NCBI RefSeq assembly: GCF_030036535.1
Contig: NZ_CP080388.1
Span: forward strand, 186,001 to 250,000
Direction of reading: 5' to 3'
Length of the DNA stretch: 64,000 nt
DNA from: Agrobacterium cucumeris
GTDB lineage: Bacteria; Pseudomonadota; Alphaproteobacteria; Rhizobiales; Rhizobiaceae
Position 1 is the first letter of the stretch. Each line of letters opens with the position of its first letter. Shown piece after piece: positions 24,513 through 34,067 of this stretch. Both the position numbers and the translations under genes were made by a program. The notes beneath the pieces were generated by a model. That model was not told where the DNA came from. It saw only the letters and a list, made by a program, of their open reading frames with translations, and made no database searches.

Positions 24513-26516
24513 TCACGCCTCCAGCCACTTCACCTGCTCGGGCGTCAGCGCGATATCCAGCGCCGAAAGACTGTCTTCCAGCTCCGCAACCGTGCGCGGC
24601 CCGATCAGCGGGATGACCGGGAAAGGCTGGGCGATGACATAAGCGAGCGCGATATGGATCGGGTGGCGGCCGAGTTTTTGCGCAAGCTCGATTGCCCGGT
24701 CGCGGCGTACGAAGTTGCGGTCGGAATACCAGACGCGGACGATTTCCTCATCGTCATGCTTGTCGCGCCCTGCCCGGTCGGTGAAGAAACCGCGCCCCTG
24801 GCTGGACCAGGCGAAATTGGGGATCTGGCGCGATTGCAGCCATGCCTTCCACTCATCGTCTGATGCCGCAACGCAGCCTGCCCAGATGGGATCGAGCATT
24901 TCGGCAAGCGAGAAATTGTTGGAAAGCGCGCCGGGGGCCTGTTTGCCGTTCTTCTGCGCGTAAGCCGCGGCCTCATCCATTCGCTCACGCGTCCAGTTCG
25001 AGCCGCCGAAAATGCCGCGAATGCGGCCGCGCCGGACTTCGGCATCCATGGCATCGACAAATTCACCGACCGGCACGTCGGGATTATCGCGATGCATGAA
25101 ATAGGCATCGACATAATCCGTCTTCAGCCGCTCCAGCGACTGATCGAGCTGTTTGGTAATCATATCGGGATAGCAGAGCGGCGAATGCGCGCCCTTGCCG
25201 ATCAGCACGATCTCCTCACGCGGCACATTGCGGCTGGTGTGCCAGTCGCCGAAAATCGCTTCGGTCCTGCCTGCGCCGTAGACATAAGCCGTATCGAAAA
25301 GATTGCCGCCGGCCTCGTAAAAGGCATCGAGCGTCAGGGATGCAGAGGCGAAATTGGGGAAGAATTCGAAACCGAGCGCGACCACGGATGCCGGCTTGGC
25401 AAGGCCCGGTATCTGCCGCTTGGGAACCGAATTTCCGGCGACGACCTTGCCACCGGCGATATTTCCGATGCGCGATGTCGCCTTTTCGATGCTGTATTCC
25501 AGCCCTACGGAAGCCCGCCACTGGTCCATGACACGCAGATTGCCGAGGCTGTCGGCCCAGGCCATGCCGGGTGCCGCGAATTCGTGTCTGCCCTGGCGAA
25601 TTGCCTCGCCGGCGGCATCCACCTCGAAGGAATAAAGCCAGCGATCCTCGGGCAATTCGATGGTTTCGACCTTGTCGCCCCTGATGATATCGATCCGGCC
25701 GGTGCCGCCCTTGTGGCCGGCGGCGAACCAGAAATCCTTGACCTCGATGCGCCCTTCCGAGCCGATGATGCGCAGCACATTGTCCTGCGCCGCCATGATC
25801 GAGCACGAGACTTCGGCGACGATGCCGTTTGCGAATTTCAACACGGCCGAGGCCCATTCATCAACGCCCGACTGGCCGAGATGCGCCGCACCCGAGACCT
25901 TTTCCGGTTCGGCAAAGGGTTTTCCGTCCACGGCACCGGCAATCATCCGCACCATGGAAACCGGATAACCGCCGACATCCAGAATGCCGCCGCCCGCCGT
26001 TTCATTGGCGAAAAGCCGGTGATCGGCCCGGAAAGACCCCATGTTGAAACCGAAGCTGGAGCGGATGATGCGGATATCGCCCACCGCGCGGGCCTTCACC
26101 AGTTCCAGCAATTTCGCCGTCTGCGGATGCAGGCGGTACATATAGGCCTCGCCGGCGAAAACGCCGGCCTTTTTCGCCTCGTGGAAAATGGCGTCGGCAT
26201 CATAGGCCGAGAGCGCGATGGGTTTTTCCACCAGCACGTGTCTGCCGGCCCGGATAGCCTTGATCGCCCATTCGGCATGGCCGGTATGGGGTGTGGCGAT
26301 ATAGACCGCATCGATAGCGGGATCGGCAAGCAGGGCATCGTAACCCTTGATAATGCGCGCGCCGGCAAAAGCTTCGGCAAGGCCGGGCTTGTCCGGATTG
26401 CGGGTGGCGATGGCCTCTAACCTGCCGGTGCGGGAATGGGCGATACCGTCAGCAAAGGTTCTGGCAATGGTACCCGGGCCGATGATGCCCCAGCGGATCG
26501 GTTGTACGGTCGTCAT
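24513..26516 (-). CDS. Fused Gfo/Idh/MocA oxidoreductase and aldo/keto reductase
   Basis: This 667-residue protein has two complete enzyme domains. Residues 1 to about 330 are a Gfo/Idh/MocA dehydrogenase (GIIGPGTIART cofactor motif; LVEKPIA with the key lysine). Residues about 365-667 are an aldo/keto reductase (FDTAYVYGAGRTE containing the catalytic Asp and Tyr, GKGAHS with the Lys, YFMHRDNPD with the His, and the NADPH-binding IPLIGPRT). The ATG at 26516 has GAGGA 5 bases upstream. It ends a CUT1 sugar ABC operon, so it probably oxidises and reduces an imported sugar or glycoside at two positions. The substrate is unknown. Confidence 0.9.
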   Translation of the reverse strand: MTTVQPIRWGIIGPGTIARTFADGIAHSRTGRLEAIATRNPDKPGLAEAFAGARIIKGYDALLADPAIDAVYIATPHTGHAEWAIKAIRAGRHVLVEKPIALSAYDADAIFHEAKKAGVFAGEAYMYRLHPQTAKLLELVKARAVGDIRIIRSSFGFNMGSFRADHRLFANETAGGGILDVGGYPVSMVRMIAGAVDGKPFAEPEKVSGAAHLGQSGVDEWASAVLKFANGIVAEVSCSIMAAQDNVLRIIGSEGRIEVKDFWFAAGHKGGTGRIDIIRGDKVETIELPEDRWLYSFEVDAAGEAIRQGRHEFAAPGMAWADSLGNLRVMDQWRASVGLEYSIEKATSRIGNIAGGKVVAGNSVPKRQIPGLAKPASVVALGFEFFPNFASASLTLDAFYEAGGNLFDTAYVYGAGRTEAIFGDWHTSRNVPREEIVLIGKGAHSPLCYPDMITKQLDQSLERLKTDYVDAYFMHRDNPDVPVGEFVDAMDAEVRRGRIRGIFGGSNWTRERMDEAAAYAQKNGKQAPGALSNNFSLAEMLDPIWAGCVAASDDEWKAWLQSRQIPNFAWSSQGRGFFTDRAGRDKHDDEEIVRVWYSDRNFVRRDRAIELAQKLGRHPIHIALAYVIAQPFPVIPLIGPRTVAELEDSLSALDIALTPEQVKWLEA

Positions 26517-26561
26517 GAAATCCTCGTCTTTCATATCAGTCTTGGGTGCTTGGGAAAGGGT

Positions 26562-27647
26562 TCAGCGCAGGCGTTCGCCCTTGCTGTCGAAAAGGAAAGC
26601 CCGGCGGGCGGAAAGGCCGACCGTCAGCCGGTCGCGATTGCCGACATCGCGCGATTCCGGCCGCTCGATGATCAGCTGCTCGCCGCCTTCGGTTCGGGCA
26701 TAGACATAGCTGGTATTGCCGAGATGTTCGGCGACATCGACATGCACGGTGAGATCGGCATCGCCCCCGCCCGCATCGGCAAAATGCTCCGGCCGGATGC
26801 CAAGCGAGACCTTGGCCCCCTCGTTGACGCGTTCCTTTATCGGCAAAGTCAGCCGCACCGCAGGATCGCTGTCGAGAGCGAGCGTGACGCTGTCGGCGCC
26901 GCTGCCGATGATGGTGGCGTCGAGAAAATTCATCTTCGGCGAACCGACGAAACCGGCAACGAAGCGGTTGGCGGGATCATCGTAGAGATCAAGCGGCGCG
27001 CCGACCTGCTCGATATTGCCCGCCCGCAGCACGACGATCTTGTCGGCCAGCGTCATCGCCTCGGTCTGGTCATGCGTCACATAGATCATCGTGGTGCCGA
27101 GCTGCTTGTGCAGGCGGGAGATTTCCACGCGCATCTGCACCCGCAGTTCCGCATCGAGATTGGACAGCGGCTCGTCGAACAGGAAGACCTGCGGTTCGCG
27201 CACGATGGCGCGGCCGATGGCGACGCGCTGGCGCTGGCCGCCGGACAGCTGTTTCGGCCGGCGCTGCATCAACTCGTTGATCTGCAGAATTTCGGCGGCG
27301 CGGTTGACCCGCTTTTGCGTATCGGCCTTGGGGTTACCGTTCATTCTAAGGCCGAAGGAGAGGTTTTCGGCCACCGTCATATGCGGATAAAGAGCATAGG
27401 ACTGGAACACCATGGCAATGCCGCGATCTGCCGGATCGGCGTCGCTGACAGTCCTGCCGCCAATCACGATATCGCCACCGGAAATATCTTCCAGCCCGGC
27501 GATCATTCTGAGAAGCGTGGACTTGCCGCAGCCGGAGGGGCCGACGAAAACGACGAACTCCCCGTCCTTTACCTCCAGATTTGCGCCATGGATCACTTCC
27601 AGCGCGCCGTAACGCTTGACCACGTTGTTGAGCGAAAGTTCCGCCAT
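26562..27647 (-). CDS. CUT1 sugar ABC transporter ATPase (UgpC/MsmK type)
   Basis: This 361-residue ATPase energises sugar import through the two permeases encoded just upstream. Walker [10 protein letters not shown] is at residues 36-44, with LSGGQRQR signature, [12 protein letters not shown]alker B and VTHDQ switch. A C-terminal TOBE-like regulatory domain starts near residue 235. It is followed by the fusion oxidoreductase 45 bases on. The substrate is set by the binding protein at 29610. Confidence 0.93.
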   Translation of the reverse strand: MAELSLNNVVKRYGALEVIHGANLEVKDGEFVVFVGPSGCGKSTLLRMIAGLEDISGGDIVIGGRTVSDADPADRGIAMVFQSYALYPHMTVAENLSFGLRMNGNPKADTQKRVNRAAEILQINELMQRRPKQLSGGQRQRVAIGRAIVREPQVFLFDEPLSNLDAELRVQMRVEISRLHKQLGTTMIYVTHDQTEAMTLADKIVVLRAGNIEQVGAPLDLYDDPANRFVAGFVGSPKMNFLDATIIGSGADSVTLALDSDPAVRLTLPIKERVNEGAKVSLGIRPEHFADAGGGDADLTVHVDVAEHLGNTSYVYARTEGGEQLIIERPESRDVGNRDRLTVGLSARRAFLFDSKGERLR

Positions 27648-27656
27648 GCGGCCCCC

Positions 27657-28493
27657 TTACTTGACTGCCCCGGCGGAAATGCCGGCGATGAAGTGACGCT
27701 GCAAAGCCACGAAAACCACGAGGATGGGTGCGGTGAGCAGCACCGCGCCGGCCATGATGCCGCCCCATGACACTTTGGTGAGCCCGATGAGGGTGCCAAG
27801 CGCCACGGGTGCGGTCATCATTCCTGGGCGGGAATTGATGAGAAGCGGCCAGAGGTAATTGTTCCACGAGGCCAGGAAGAGAATGATCGACAGCGCCGCC
27901 ATGGTGGGCCGGGCCAATGGCAGGGCGATGCGCAGGAAGATCTGCCATTCCTTTACGCCCTCCACCCGTGCCGCATCGAAAAGCTCGGTCGGCATCATCG
28001 AGAAGGATTGCCGCATGAACAGCACGCCAAGCGAGTTGAACAGCGGCGGCACGATCAGCGCCACCCAGGTGTTGGCGAGCTTGAATTCCCGCGCCACCAT
28101 GATGAATTGCGGAATGACAACGACGGCAAAAGGCAAAGTGATGGTGCCGAGAATGATGGCGATCACCACCCCGCGTCCGGCAAAGCGGTAACGCGCCAGC
28201 GCCCAGCCGGCCATCGACGTCAGGAACACCGAAAGCACGGTGTAGATGACGGCGACGGTGATCGAGATGAACATGGCCCTGAGGAAATTGGTATCCGCCT
28301 GCAGATTGTTGAAATTCTCGACGAAATTGGTGGATGGCACCAGAACAATGTCCGGGCTGAAAATGCCGTAATCCGGCATGGTCGAGAACACGAACATCAT
28401 CCACAGCGGAAACAGCCAGATGATGGCAAGCGGCGTCAGCGCCGCATGCAATGCGATCTTCTGCCAGAAAAGCGATCTCGATTTCGATCTCAT
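27657..28493 (-). CDS. CUT1 sugar ABC transporter permease (MalG type)
   Basis: This 278-residue inner-membrane permease has six predicted helices and the cytoplasmic coupling loop FDAARVEGVKEWQIFLRIALP, the EAA motif of the MalG group. Its ATG overlaps the previous permease stop by 4 bases and the ATPase starts 9 bases after its own stop, so all three components are translated as one block. Confidence 0.9.
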   Translation of the reverse strand: MRSKSRSLFWQKIALHAALTPLAIIWLFPLWMMFVFSTMPDYGIFSPDIVLVPSTNFVENFNNLQADTNFLRAMFISITVAVIYTVLSVFLTSMAGWALARYRFAGRGVVIAIILGTITLPFAVVVIPQFIMVAREFKLANTWVALIVPPLFNSLGVLFMRQSFSMMPTELFDAARVEGVKEWQIFLRIALPLARPTMAALSIILFLASWNNYLWPLLINSRPGMMTAPVALGTLIGLTKVSWGGIMAGAVLLTAPILVVFVALQRHFIAGISAGAVK

Positions 28494-29350
28494 TTCGGCT
28501 CCCTCCCGACCCAGAGATTAAGCAGCGAAATGGCGATGGCGAGCGCCGCCATGGTGTACGCAATGGCCGAGGCATAACCGAAATTGAGCGAGGTGAAGCC
28601 CTGGCGATAAAGGAACAGCCCCAGCGTCTCCGTGCCGCCGCCCGGCCCGCCCCTGTTGGTGATGAGGAAGGGTTCGGCAAACAGCTGCATTGTGCCGATG
28701 ACCGACAGGACAACGCAGAACAGGATGATGGGTTTGAGGAGCGGCAGGGTGATATAAAAGAACTGCTGGCGCTTGCTCACCTTGTCCAGCGTCGCCGCTT
28801 CATAGACATCGCCGGGGATCGATTGCAACCCGGCGAGGATGATGATGGCGTTATACCCCGCCCAGCGCCATGTCACGGCAATGATGACCAGCGCCATGGC
28901 CGCATTGGCATTGTCGAACCACGAGATGGGCGAAAGGCCGACGGAGGTGATGAGCTTGTTGATGATGCCGAAGTCGGCGCTGAACATCAGCCGGAAGACA
29001 GCCGCATAGGCCACCTCGCCAACGACGACAGGCGCAAAAAAGGCAAAACGATAAAGCGGCCGCGCCTTCAGGAGCGGCGAATTCAACAGCACCGCCATGA
29101 CGGTGGCGAGCGCGATCATCACGGGCACCTGAATGACCAGAATGATCAGCGTATTATAAAGCGCATTATAAAAGGCCGGATCGGAAACCAGCCGCCCCCA
29201 GTTCATGGAAGGCGCAAACCGCCACGGATTGATCCGCGTGTTCTGGAACGACAGCATGAACGAGCTGATGATCGGCCAGACCCAGAAGGTGGCGAAAATC
29301 AGGAGATAGGGCGCAAGGAACGCATAAGCGATCCTGTTCCTGGACGGCAT
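28490..29350 (-). CDS. CUT1 sugar ABC transporter permease (MalF type)
   Basis: This 286-residue permease has six predicted helices and the EAA-loop YEAATLDKVSKRQQFFYITLP. The first Gly/Asp of the usual EAA motif is replaced by Lys in this protein. The start is the ATG at 29350 with GGAGG 5 bases upstream; the frame runs further but has no better site. A RIME-like element lies between this gene and the binding-protein gene upstream on the same strand. Confidence 0.9.
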   Translation of the reverse strand: MPSRNRIAYAFLAPYLLIFATFWVWPIISSFMLSFQNTRINPWRFAPSMNWGRLVSDPAFYNALYNTLIILVIQVPVMIALATVMAVLLNSPLLKARPLYRFAFFAPVVVGEVAYAAVFRLMFSADFGIINKLITSVGLSPISWFDNANAAMALVIIAVTWRWAGYNAIIILAGLQSIPGDVYEAATLDKVSKRQQFFYITLPLLKPIILFCVVLSVIGTMQLFAEPFLITNRGGPGGGTETLGLFLYRQGFTSLNFGYASAIAYTMAALAIAISLLNLWVGREPK

Positions 29351-29447
29351 GACGACCTCCATATGCCGGGCGATGGCCGGATAAATGGAAAAGCTTGGAG
29401 GCCTGCCCCCGTTTGAGGGCGAGACCATTGCAAAACGGTGCGGCCTA

Positions 29448-29571
29448 TTTCTTCTCCCCGAGGGGGAGAAGGTGGCCCGAAGGGTCGGATGAGGGGGCTG
29501 GCTCTCCGGATATCGCTACCCTCGCCCCCTCATCCCGCTGCCGCGGACTTCTCCCCCTCGGGGAGAAGAAA
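29448..29571. repeat. RIME-like palindromic element, copy 2 (inverted)
   Basis: This 124-base element has 12-bp terminal inverted repeats (29448-29459 with 29560-29571). The internal order of motifs is the reverse complement of copy 1. It lies inside the operon between the binding-protein stop (29610) and the first permease start (29350), where the folded RNA could lower downstream expression or protect the upstream message. Confidence 0.8.
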
Positions 29572-29609
29572 AGTGCAGCACCCTCTCGGTCCATAAAACA
29601 GCCACCGGC

Positions 29610-30881
29610 TTACTGCGCGACGGGCAGCCCCGTCGCCGTTTCGATCTGCTTGGCCGCATCATCAAGCGCTGCTTTCGCATCGGGATACCCGCCGGCGAAA
29701 TATTTCGTCTGCGTCGCCTTGTAGATCGCATCCGCATCCGACTGGAACGCCGTGCCGCGGCTCGGCACGATCTTCGGCAGGGTGGCCAGAATATCGGTCC
29801 ACACCGCCTGCCCGCCCCAATAGGCCTGCTTTTCCTTGACGAAAGGATCATCGATGGCGGACAGCAGTGAGGGAACGAGGCCGAAGGATTTCAGCATCGT
29901 CACCTGGCCTTCATTGGTGGTCAGCGCGTAATCGATATATTTCCACGCCGCTTCCTTGTGTTCGGATGTCGAGCTGATCGCCAGCGACGAGCCACCGAGA
30001 TTGGCCGCATGCGGACCATCAGCCGTCAGGCTCGGCATCAGATAGACGCCCCATTTGCCGGAAAGATCAGGAGAGCCGGAACGAACCGTACCTTCATACC
30101 AGGCGCCATACATCTGGCTGGCGGCCTTGCCGGCGGTATTGGCCTGGATTTTCTCATCCCAGATCGCCGCCGTGATGATGCCGGCGTCCTTCATTTCCTT
30201 GACCTTTTCAAGGGTCGCGACACAGGCGGGCTGGTTGATGGTGATGTTCTGGCCATCGGTCGAAAAGTAACCGCATCCCTGCTCATTGGCGATCATGCGA
30301 AACCATTCGCTATCGCCATTGAAATCGGCCTGCGCCATCACGGTGCCGGGATTGGCGGCCATGACCTTCTTGCCGGCGGCGATGAAATCATCCCAGCTTT
30401 TGATGGTGGCCGGATCGACGCCTGCCTTCTCATAGAAGTCGCGGCGATAAAATACCGCCACCGGACCGGAATCCCACGGAACCGCATAGGCGACGCCGTC
30501 AACCTCCAGTTCCGTGCGCTTGAAATCAGGGAAAAGCGCCTGTTTCTCAGGCGTATAGCCAAGCTCGGTCAGATTGGCGAAACAATCGGGAAAACGACTC
30601 CAGAACAGTTCCGCCTCGAAATTTTCAATGGTGACGATATCAGGAAGACCGTCGCCCCCGGCTGCGCAGGCAGCCAGCGTCTTGTCAAAAACCTGATTGT
30701 TTCCAAGGTCTTCAACGACGATCTTGATATCCGGATTCTGCTTGTTGAAGCCCTCTACCGTGGATTTCAGCGCGGAAGCCGCGACGTTCCAGCTCCAGAT
30801 GGTGACGGTTTCTGTTTGCGCGAAAGCCGGGGCTGCGAGAAGCAGCATGGCCGTAGACGCGCCAAGAAATTTCAAGCACAT
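29610..30881 (-). CDS. CUT1 sugar ABC transporter substrate-binding protein
   Basis: This 423-residue periplasmic binding protein has a signal peptide (residues 1-21, ending APAFAQ) and a type 1 sugar-binding fold. Internal family landmarks are VDGVAYAVPWDSGPVAVFYR and YGAWYEGTVRSG. Two Cys residues lie in the central region (GCGYFS and PACVATL). GGGAGG precedes the ATG by 6 bases. It is the first gene of the operon and is divergent from an AraC regulator. The ligand is unknown; the enzyme domains downstream suggest a sugar or glycoside. Confidence 0.93.
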   Translation of the reverse strand: MCLKFLGASTAMLLLAAPAFAQTETVTIWSWNVAASALKSTVEGFNKQNPDIKIVVEDLGNNQVFDKTLAACAAGGDGLPDIVTIENFEAELFWSRFPDCFANLTELGYTPEKQALFPDFKRTELEVDGVAYAVPWDSGPVAVFYRRDFYEKAGVDPATIKSWDDFIAAGKKVMAANPGTVMAQADFNGDSEWFRMIANEQGCGYFSTDGQNITINQPACVATLEKVKEMKDAGIITAAIWDEKIQANTAGKAASQMYGAWYEGTVRSGSPDLSGKWGVYLMPSLTADGPHAANLGGSSLAISSTSEHKEAAWKYIDYALTTNEGQVTMLKSFGLVPSLLSAIDDPFVKEKQAYWGGQAVWTDILATLPKIVPSRGTAFQSDADAIYKATQTKYFAGGYPDAKAALDDAAKQIETATGLPVAQ

Positions 30882-30973
30882 TGAAAACCTCCCTTTTTCA
30901 ATTGCCGTTCTTCAGCGAACATGGGCACATTAGCGGCGGCAGGAAATCTGTCTCGTAAAAAAGGAACATCGAT

Positions 30974-31864
30974 TTGGCGGAAAGTAAGATTGCTGAAAGA
31001 GCCTTCTACCAGCCGGGTGCAAGCAGCATCGAAGGCATGCCGACAACGCTGCAGCTTTTTCACAATCATCCGCCCATCATGCTCAGGCCCCACTGGCACG
31101 CGCAGGTGGAAGTGAATTACGTGATGTCGGGATCGGTGCATTATCGCATGGGCGATCACGACCTGACGCTCGATGCCGGCCAGATGTGCATCTTCTGGGG
31201 TGGCCAGCCGCACCAGATGGATCACTCCTCCGACGATTCGTTTTACGCCGGCGCGCATCTGCCGCTGGTGCACTTCTTCCGCATGCGGCTGCCCGCCACC
31301 GTCTCCAGCCTGCTGATGGGTGGTGCTACGATGGTGAGCGCTGAGACCGACCGGGCAGATGCGGAAAACTTCGGCCGCTGGTTCCGTTACGTCACTTCGG
31401 GCGAACAGGCGAAAGCCCAGCACGCGGTGGAGGAATTGCTGCTCAGGGTCGAGCGGATGTTCCTTGAGCCCTACTCCGTCATATCATCCGCCGCCAATGG
31501 CAAACGCAGGGAGGATGACGAGGGCATGGCGCCCTCCATCGGCGTGGTGCGCATGTGCGACTTCATCGCCGCCAATTTTCTCGACGATATCGACGCGACA
31601 GAGATTGCCCGTGCCGCATCGCTGCATCCGAAATATGCGATGAACCTGTTCCGCAAATCCACCGGCATGACGCTGATCAAATATCTGACCCTGCTGCGGC
31701 TTTCGCGCGCGCAGGCGATGCTGATGACCGGCAAGGACAATATCCTGCAGATCGCCATGGAAAGCGGCTTCGGCTCCGTCAGCGCCTTCAACAAGGCGTT
31801 CCGCCAAATCGCCGGCATGTCGCCTTCCGATTTCCGCCGCGACATGCGGGCGACTGCGGCTTAA
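30974..31864 (+). CDS. AraC family regulator of the adjacent sugar operon
   Basis: This 296-residue regulator has an N-terminal cupin ligand domain (about 30-110, with PHWHAQVEVNYVMSGSVHYR) and a C-terminal double helix-turn-helix (about 190-290, ending FGSVSAFNKAFRQIAGMSPSDFR). It starts at TTG with AAGGA about 9 bases upstream. It is divergent from the binding-protein gene with a 92-base gap, the classic arrangement for a MelR-like activator of its transport operon. Its stop overlaps that of the next, convergent AraC gene. Confidence 0.9.
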   Translation: MAESKIAERAFYQPGASSIEGMPTTLQLFHNHPPIMLRPHWHAQVEVNYVMSGSVHYRMGDHDLTLDAGQMCIFWGGQPHQMDHSSDDSFYAGAHLPLVHFFRMRLPATVSSLLMGGATMVSAETDRADAENFGRWFRYVTSGEQAKAQHAVEELLLRVERMFLEPYSVISSAANGKRREDDEGMAPSIGVVRMCDFIAANFLDDIDATEIARAASLHPKYAMNLFRKSTGMTLIKYLTLLRLSRAQAMLMTGKDNILQIAMESGFGSVSAFNKAFRQIAGMSPSDFRRDMRATAA

Positions 31865-32724
31865 CCTTCGATCTCTTCGAAATCGGAAAAAGCAGCGCTG
31901 CGCTGCCGCGCCGCCTGCCGATAGGCCCTTGGTGAACTGCCCAGCATTCGCCGGAACATGGTGGTGAAAGCCGGGATATTTTCATAACCGGCATCCAGCG
32001 CCACATTCGTCACCGCTTCGCCGGCCGCCAGTCTCGGCAGGGAGGCGAATATACAGGCCTGCTGGCGCCAGGTGACGAAACTCACCCCCAGCTCGTTGCG
32101 GAACAGCCGTGTGAACGAGCGTCGGCTGATGCCCATGGCCGCCGCCCAGTCATCGATCTCCACTCGCGCCACCGGCTTTTTCAGGAAATCGCGGCACAGC
32201 GCCGCCAGACGCTGATTATCTGGAAAAGGCAGTCCGAGCGGCCTTTCCGGCAGGCGGTTGACCTCGTCCAGCAACAGCGCCCGCACAAGGCCCTGCCGGT
32301 GAAAAGCCGTCGGCTGGTGTTCCTCACCCAGCAATTCCGAAATCAGGCTGGAGGCGAGATCGGTTATTTCCACCACGCGCGGTGCGCCCGCATGAAACAG
32401 GTCCGGATGGACGTAGATCGAATGCATCTCCACCGTCGAGATGGTTTCCGCCTCATGTTGCAGCCCGGCGGGAATGAGCAATCCATGACCGGGCGGTATC
32501 ATCCAGCGACCATCCGCAGTGCTGACAAGCACGACGCCCTGACGGGCGCACCAGATCTGCACGCGGCTATGGCTGTGGGGCGGCGTCCGGTGCCCGGTGG
32601 GGTAAACGCGGCAAAGCGCCAGCACCGGCTCATTGGTGCCGTCGATCAATTTCAGACTGCGTTCATGCTCGTCATGCGTCAGTCCTGAAGGCTGCCGCGA
32701 TTTGATTTTTGCCATTTGGCCCAC
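31861..32724 (-). CDS. AraC family regulator with N-terminal cupin
   Basis: This 287-residue protein has a cupin near residues 40-110 (PPHSHSRVQIWCARQG) and an AraC helix-turn-helix at about 190-280 (VALDAGYENIPAFTTMFRRMLGSSPRAYR). The start may be GTG (32724) or the ATG at 32715; neither has a strong site. It is divergent from the MFS exporter gene at 32839, so it most likely regulates that pump. The gene ends back-to-back with the preceding AraC gene, sharing 4 bases. Confidence 0.87.
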   Translation of the reverse strand: MGQMAKIKSRQPSGLTHDEHERSLKLIDGTNEPVLALCRVYPTGHRTPPHSHSRVQIWCARQGVVLVSTADGRWMIPPGHGLLIPAGLQHEAETISTVEMHSIYVHPDLFHAGAPRVVEITDLASSLISELLGEEHQPTAFHRQGLVRALLLDEVNRLPERPLGLPFPDNQRLAALCRDFLKKPVARVEIDDWAAAMGISRRSFTRLFRNELGVSFVTWRQQACIFASLPRLAAGEAVTNVALDAGYENIPAFTTMFRRMLGSSPRAYRQAARQRSAAFSDFEEIEG

Positions 32725-32838
32725 TCACAAAGAAAATCGTCCAGAACACAAATGCAGGCCAGAAACAATATGAATAAAAGCGGGAAGAAATAAAGACATG
32801 TTTCCCGTCTTCCGCCGGGAACCCGAGAGGACTTCATC

Positions 32839-34041
32839 ATGGCCACTGTTACCAGCGCCGGCAACAGCTTCAATCCGCAACGCACGGCGTTTTCGATCAT
32901 CGCAGCCGCCAGCTTCTGCCACATGCTGAACGACATCATGCAATCCCTGCTGACGTCGCTTTATCCGCTGCTGAAGGCGAATTACGCGCTCGATTTCATG
33001 CAGATCGGCCTGCTTACCTTCGCCTTTCAGGTCACCGCCTCGCTGCTGCAGCCGGTTGTCGGCATGGTGACAGACCGCTGGCCCATGCCGTTCTCCCTGC
33101 CCATCGCCATGCTGTCCACCTGCGCCGGCCTCATCACGCTTGCTTTTGCCCATAGTTTCGAGGTTCTGGTGATCGGCGCCTGCCTCATCGGCATCGGTTC
33201 GGCGATCTTCCATCCGGAAGCCTCCCGCGTTGCGCGTCTCGCATCCGGCGGCCGTCATGGTCTGGCGCAGTCCTTCTTCCAGGTGGGCGGCAATACCGGC
33301 ACGGCCATCGGCCCGCTGCTCGCCGCCTTCATCGTCATCCCGCTCGGCCAGACGAGCCTCAGCTGGTTCTCGCTGATCGCGCTCGTCGGTTTTGGCGTGC
33401 TTTCCTGGGTTGGCGTCTGGTACACCCGCCACCGCCGCGCAACGGTCGGCAAGGCGCCGGCCAGCCGCACGCTTCCCCTTGCGCGTGGCACTGTCATGAT
33501 GACGCTTCTGGTGCTGGTGGTTCTGACCGCCACCAAGAATGCCTATCTCGCCAGCCTGTCCAGCTACTTCACCTTCTACACCATCGACAAGTTCGGTCTT
33601 GGTGTTCAGGACGCGCAGGTTCTGCTGTTCCTCTTCCTCGGCGCTTCGGCACTGGGCGTGTTCTTTGGTGGCCCGATCGGCGACCGTTTCGGCTCGCGCG
33701 TCGTCATCTGGTTCTCGATTCTCGGCGTCATTCCCTTCGCGCTGCTGCTGCCCTATGCGAACCTGTTCTGGACGGCCATTCTCGTCGTCGTCATCGGCTT
33801 CGTGTTCTCCTCCGCTTTCTCGGCCATCGTCGTGTTCGCGCAGGAACTGGTGCCGGGCCGCGTCGGCCTCATCGCCGGCATGTTCTTCGGTTTCGCCTTC
33901 GGTTTCGGCGGCATCGGCGCTGCGGTTCTGGGTGTTTATGCGGATAAGGAAGGCATAGAATTCGTCTATCGCATCTGCTCCTACATGCCGCTGCTCGGCC
34001 TGCTCACGGTGTTCCTGCCGAAACTGCCGAGCCACCGCTAA
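32839..34041 (+). CDS. MFS exporter, fosmidomycin-resistance (Fsr) type
   Basis: This 400-residue major facilitator has 12 predicted helices and resembles the Fsr group (FCHMLNDIMQSLLTSLYPLLK at the start; GIGSAIFHPEASRVARLASGGRHG in the middle; GPIGDRFGSR in the second half). It is a proton-driven exporter in the inner membrane. The natural substrate cannot be named; resistance to fosmidomycin is known for E. coli Fsr but is not shown here. The divergent AraC gene is its likely regulator. Confidence 0.88.
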   Translation: MATVTSAGNSFNPQRTAFSIIAAASFCHMLNDIMQSLLTSLYPLLKANYALDFMQIGLLTFAFQVTASLLQPVVGMVTDRWPMPFSLPIAMLSTCAGLITLAFAHSFEVLVIGACLIGIGSAIFHPEASRVARLASGGRHGLAQSFFQVGGNTGTAIGPLLAAFIVIPLGQTSLSWFSLIALVGFGVLSWVGVWYTRHRRATVGKAPASRTLPLARGTVMMTLLVLVVLTATKNAYLASLSSYFTFYTIDKFGLGVQDAQVLLFLFLGASALGVFFGGPIGDRFGSRVVIWFSILGVIPFALLLPYANLFWTAILVVVIGFVFSSAFSAIVVFAQELVPGRVGLIAGMFFGFAFGFGGIGAAVLGVYADKEGIEFVYRICSYMPLLGLLTVFLPKLPSHR

Positions 34042-34067
34042 AAGCCTCGCGTTCAACGCTTTTCAAC

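Noticed and set aside
32725..34056. A 443-codon minus-strand frame opposite the Fsr-like pump.
   Set aside because: It is the antisense shadow of a 12-helix membrane protein, with very high charged-residue content.
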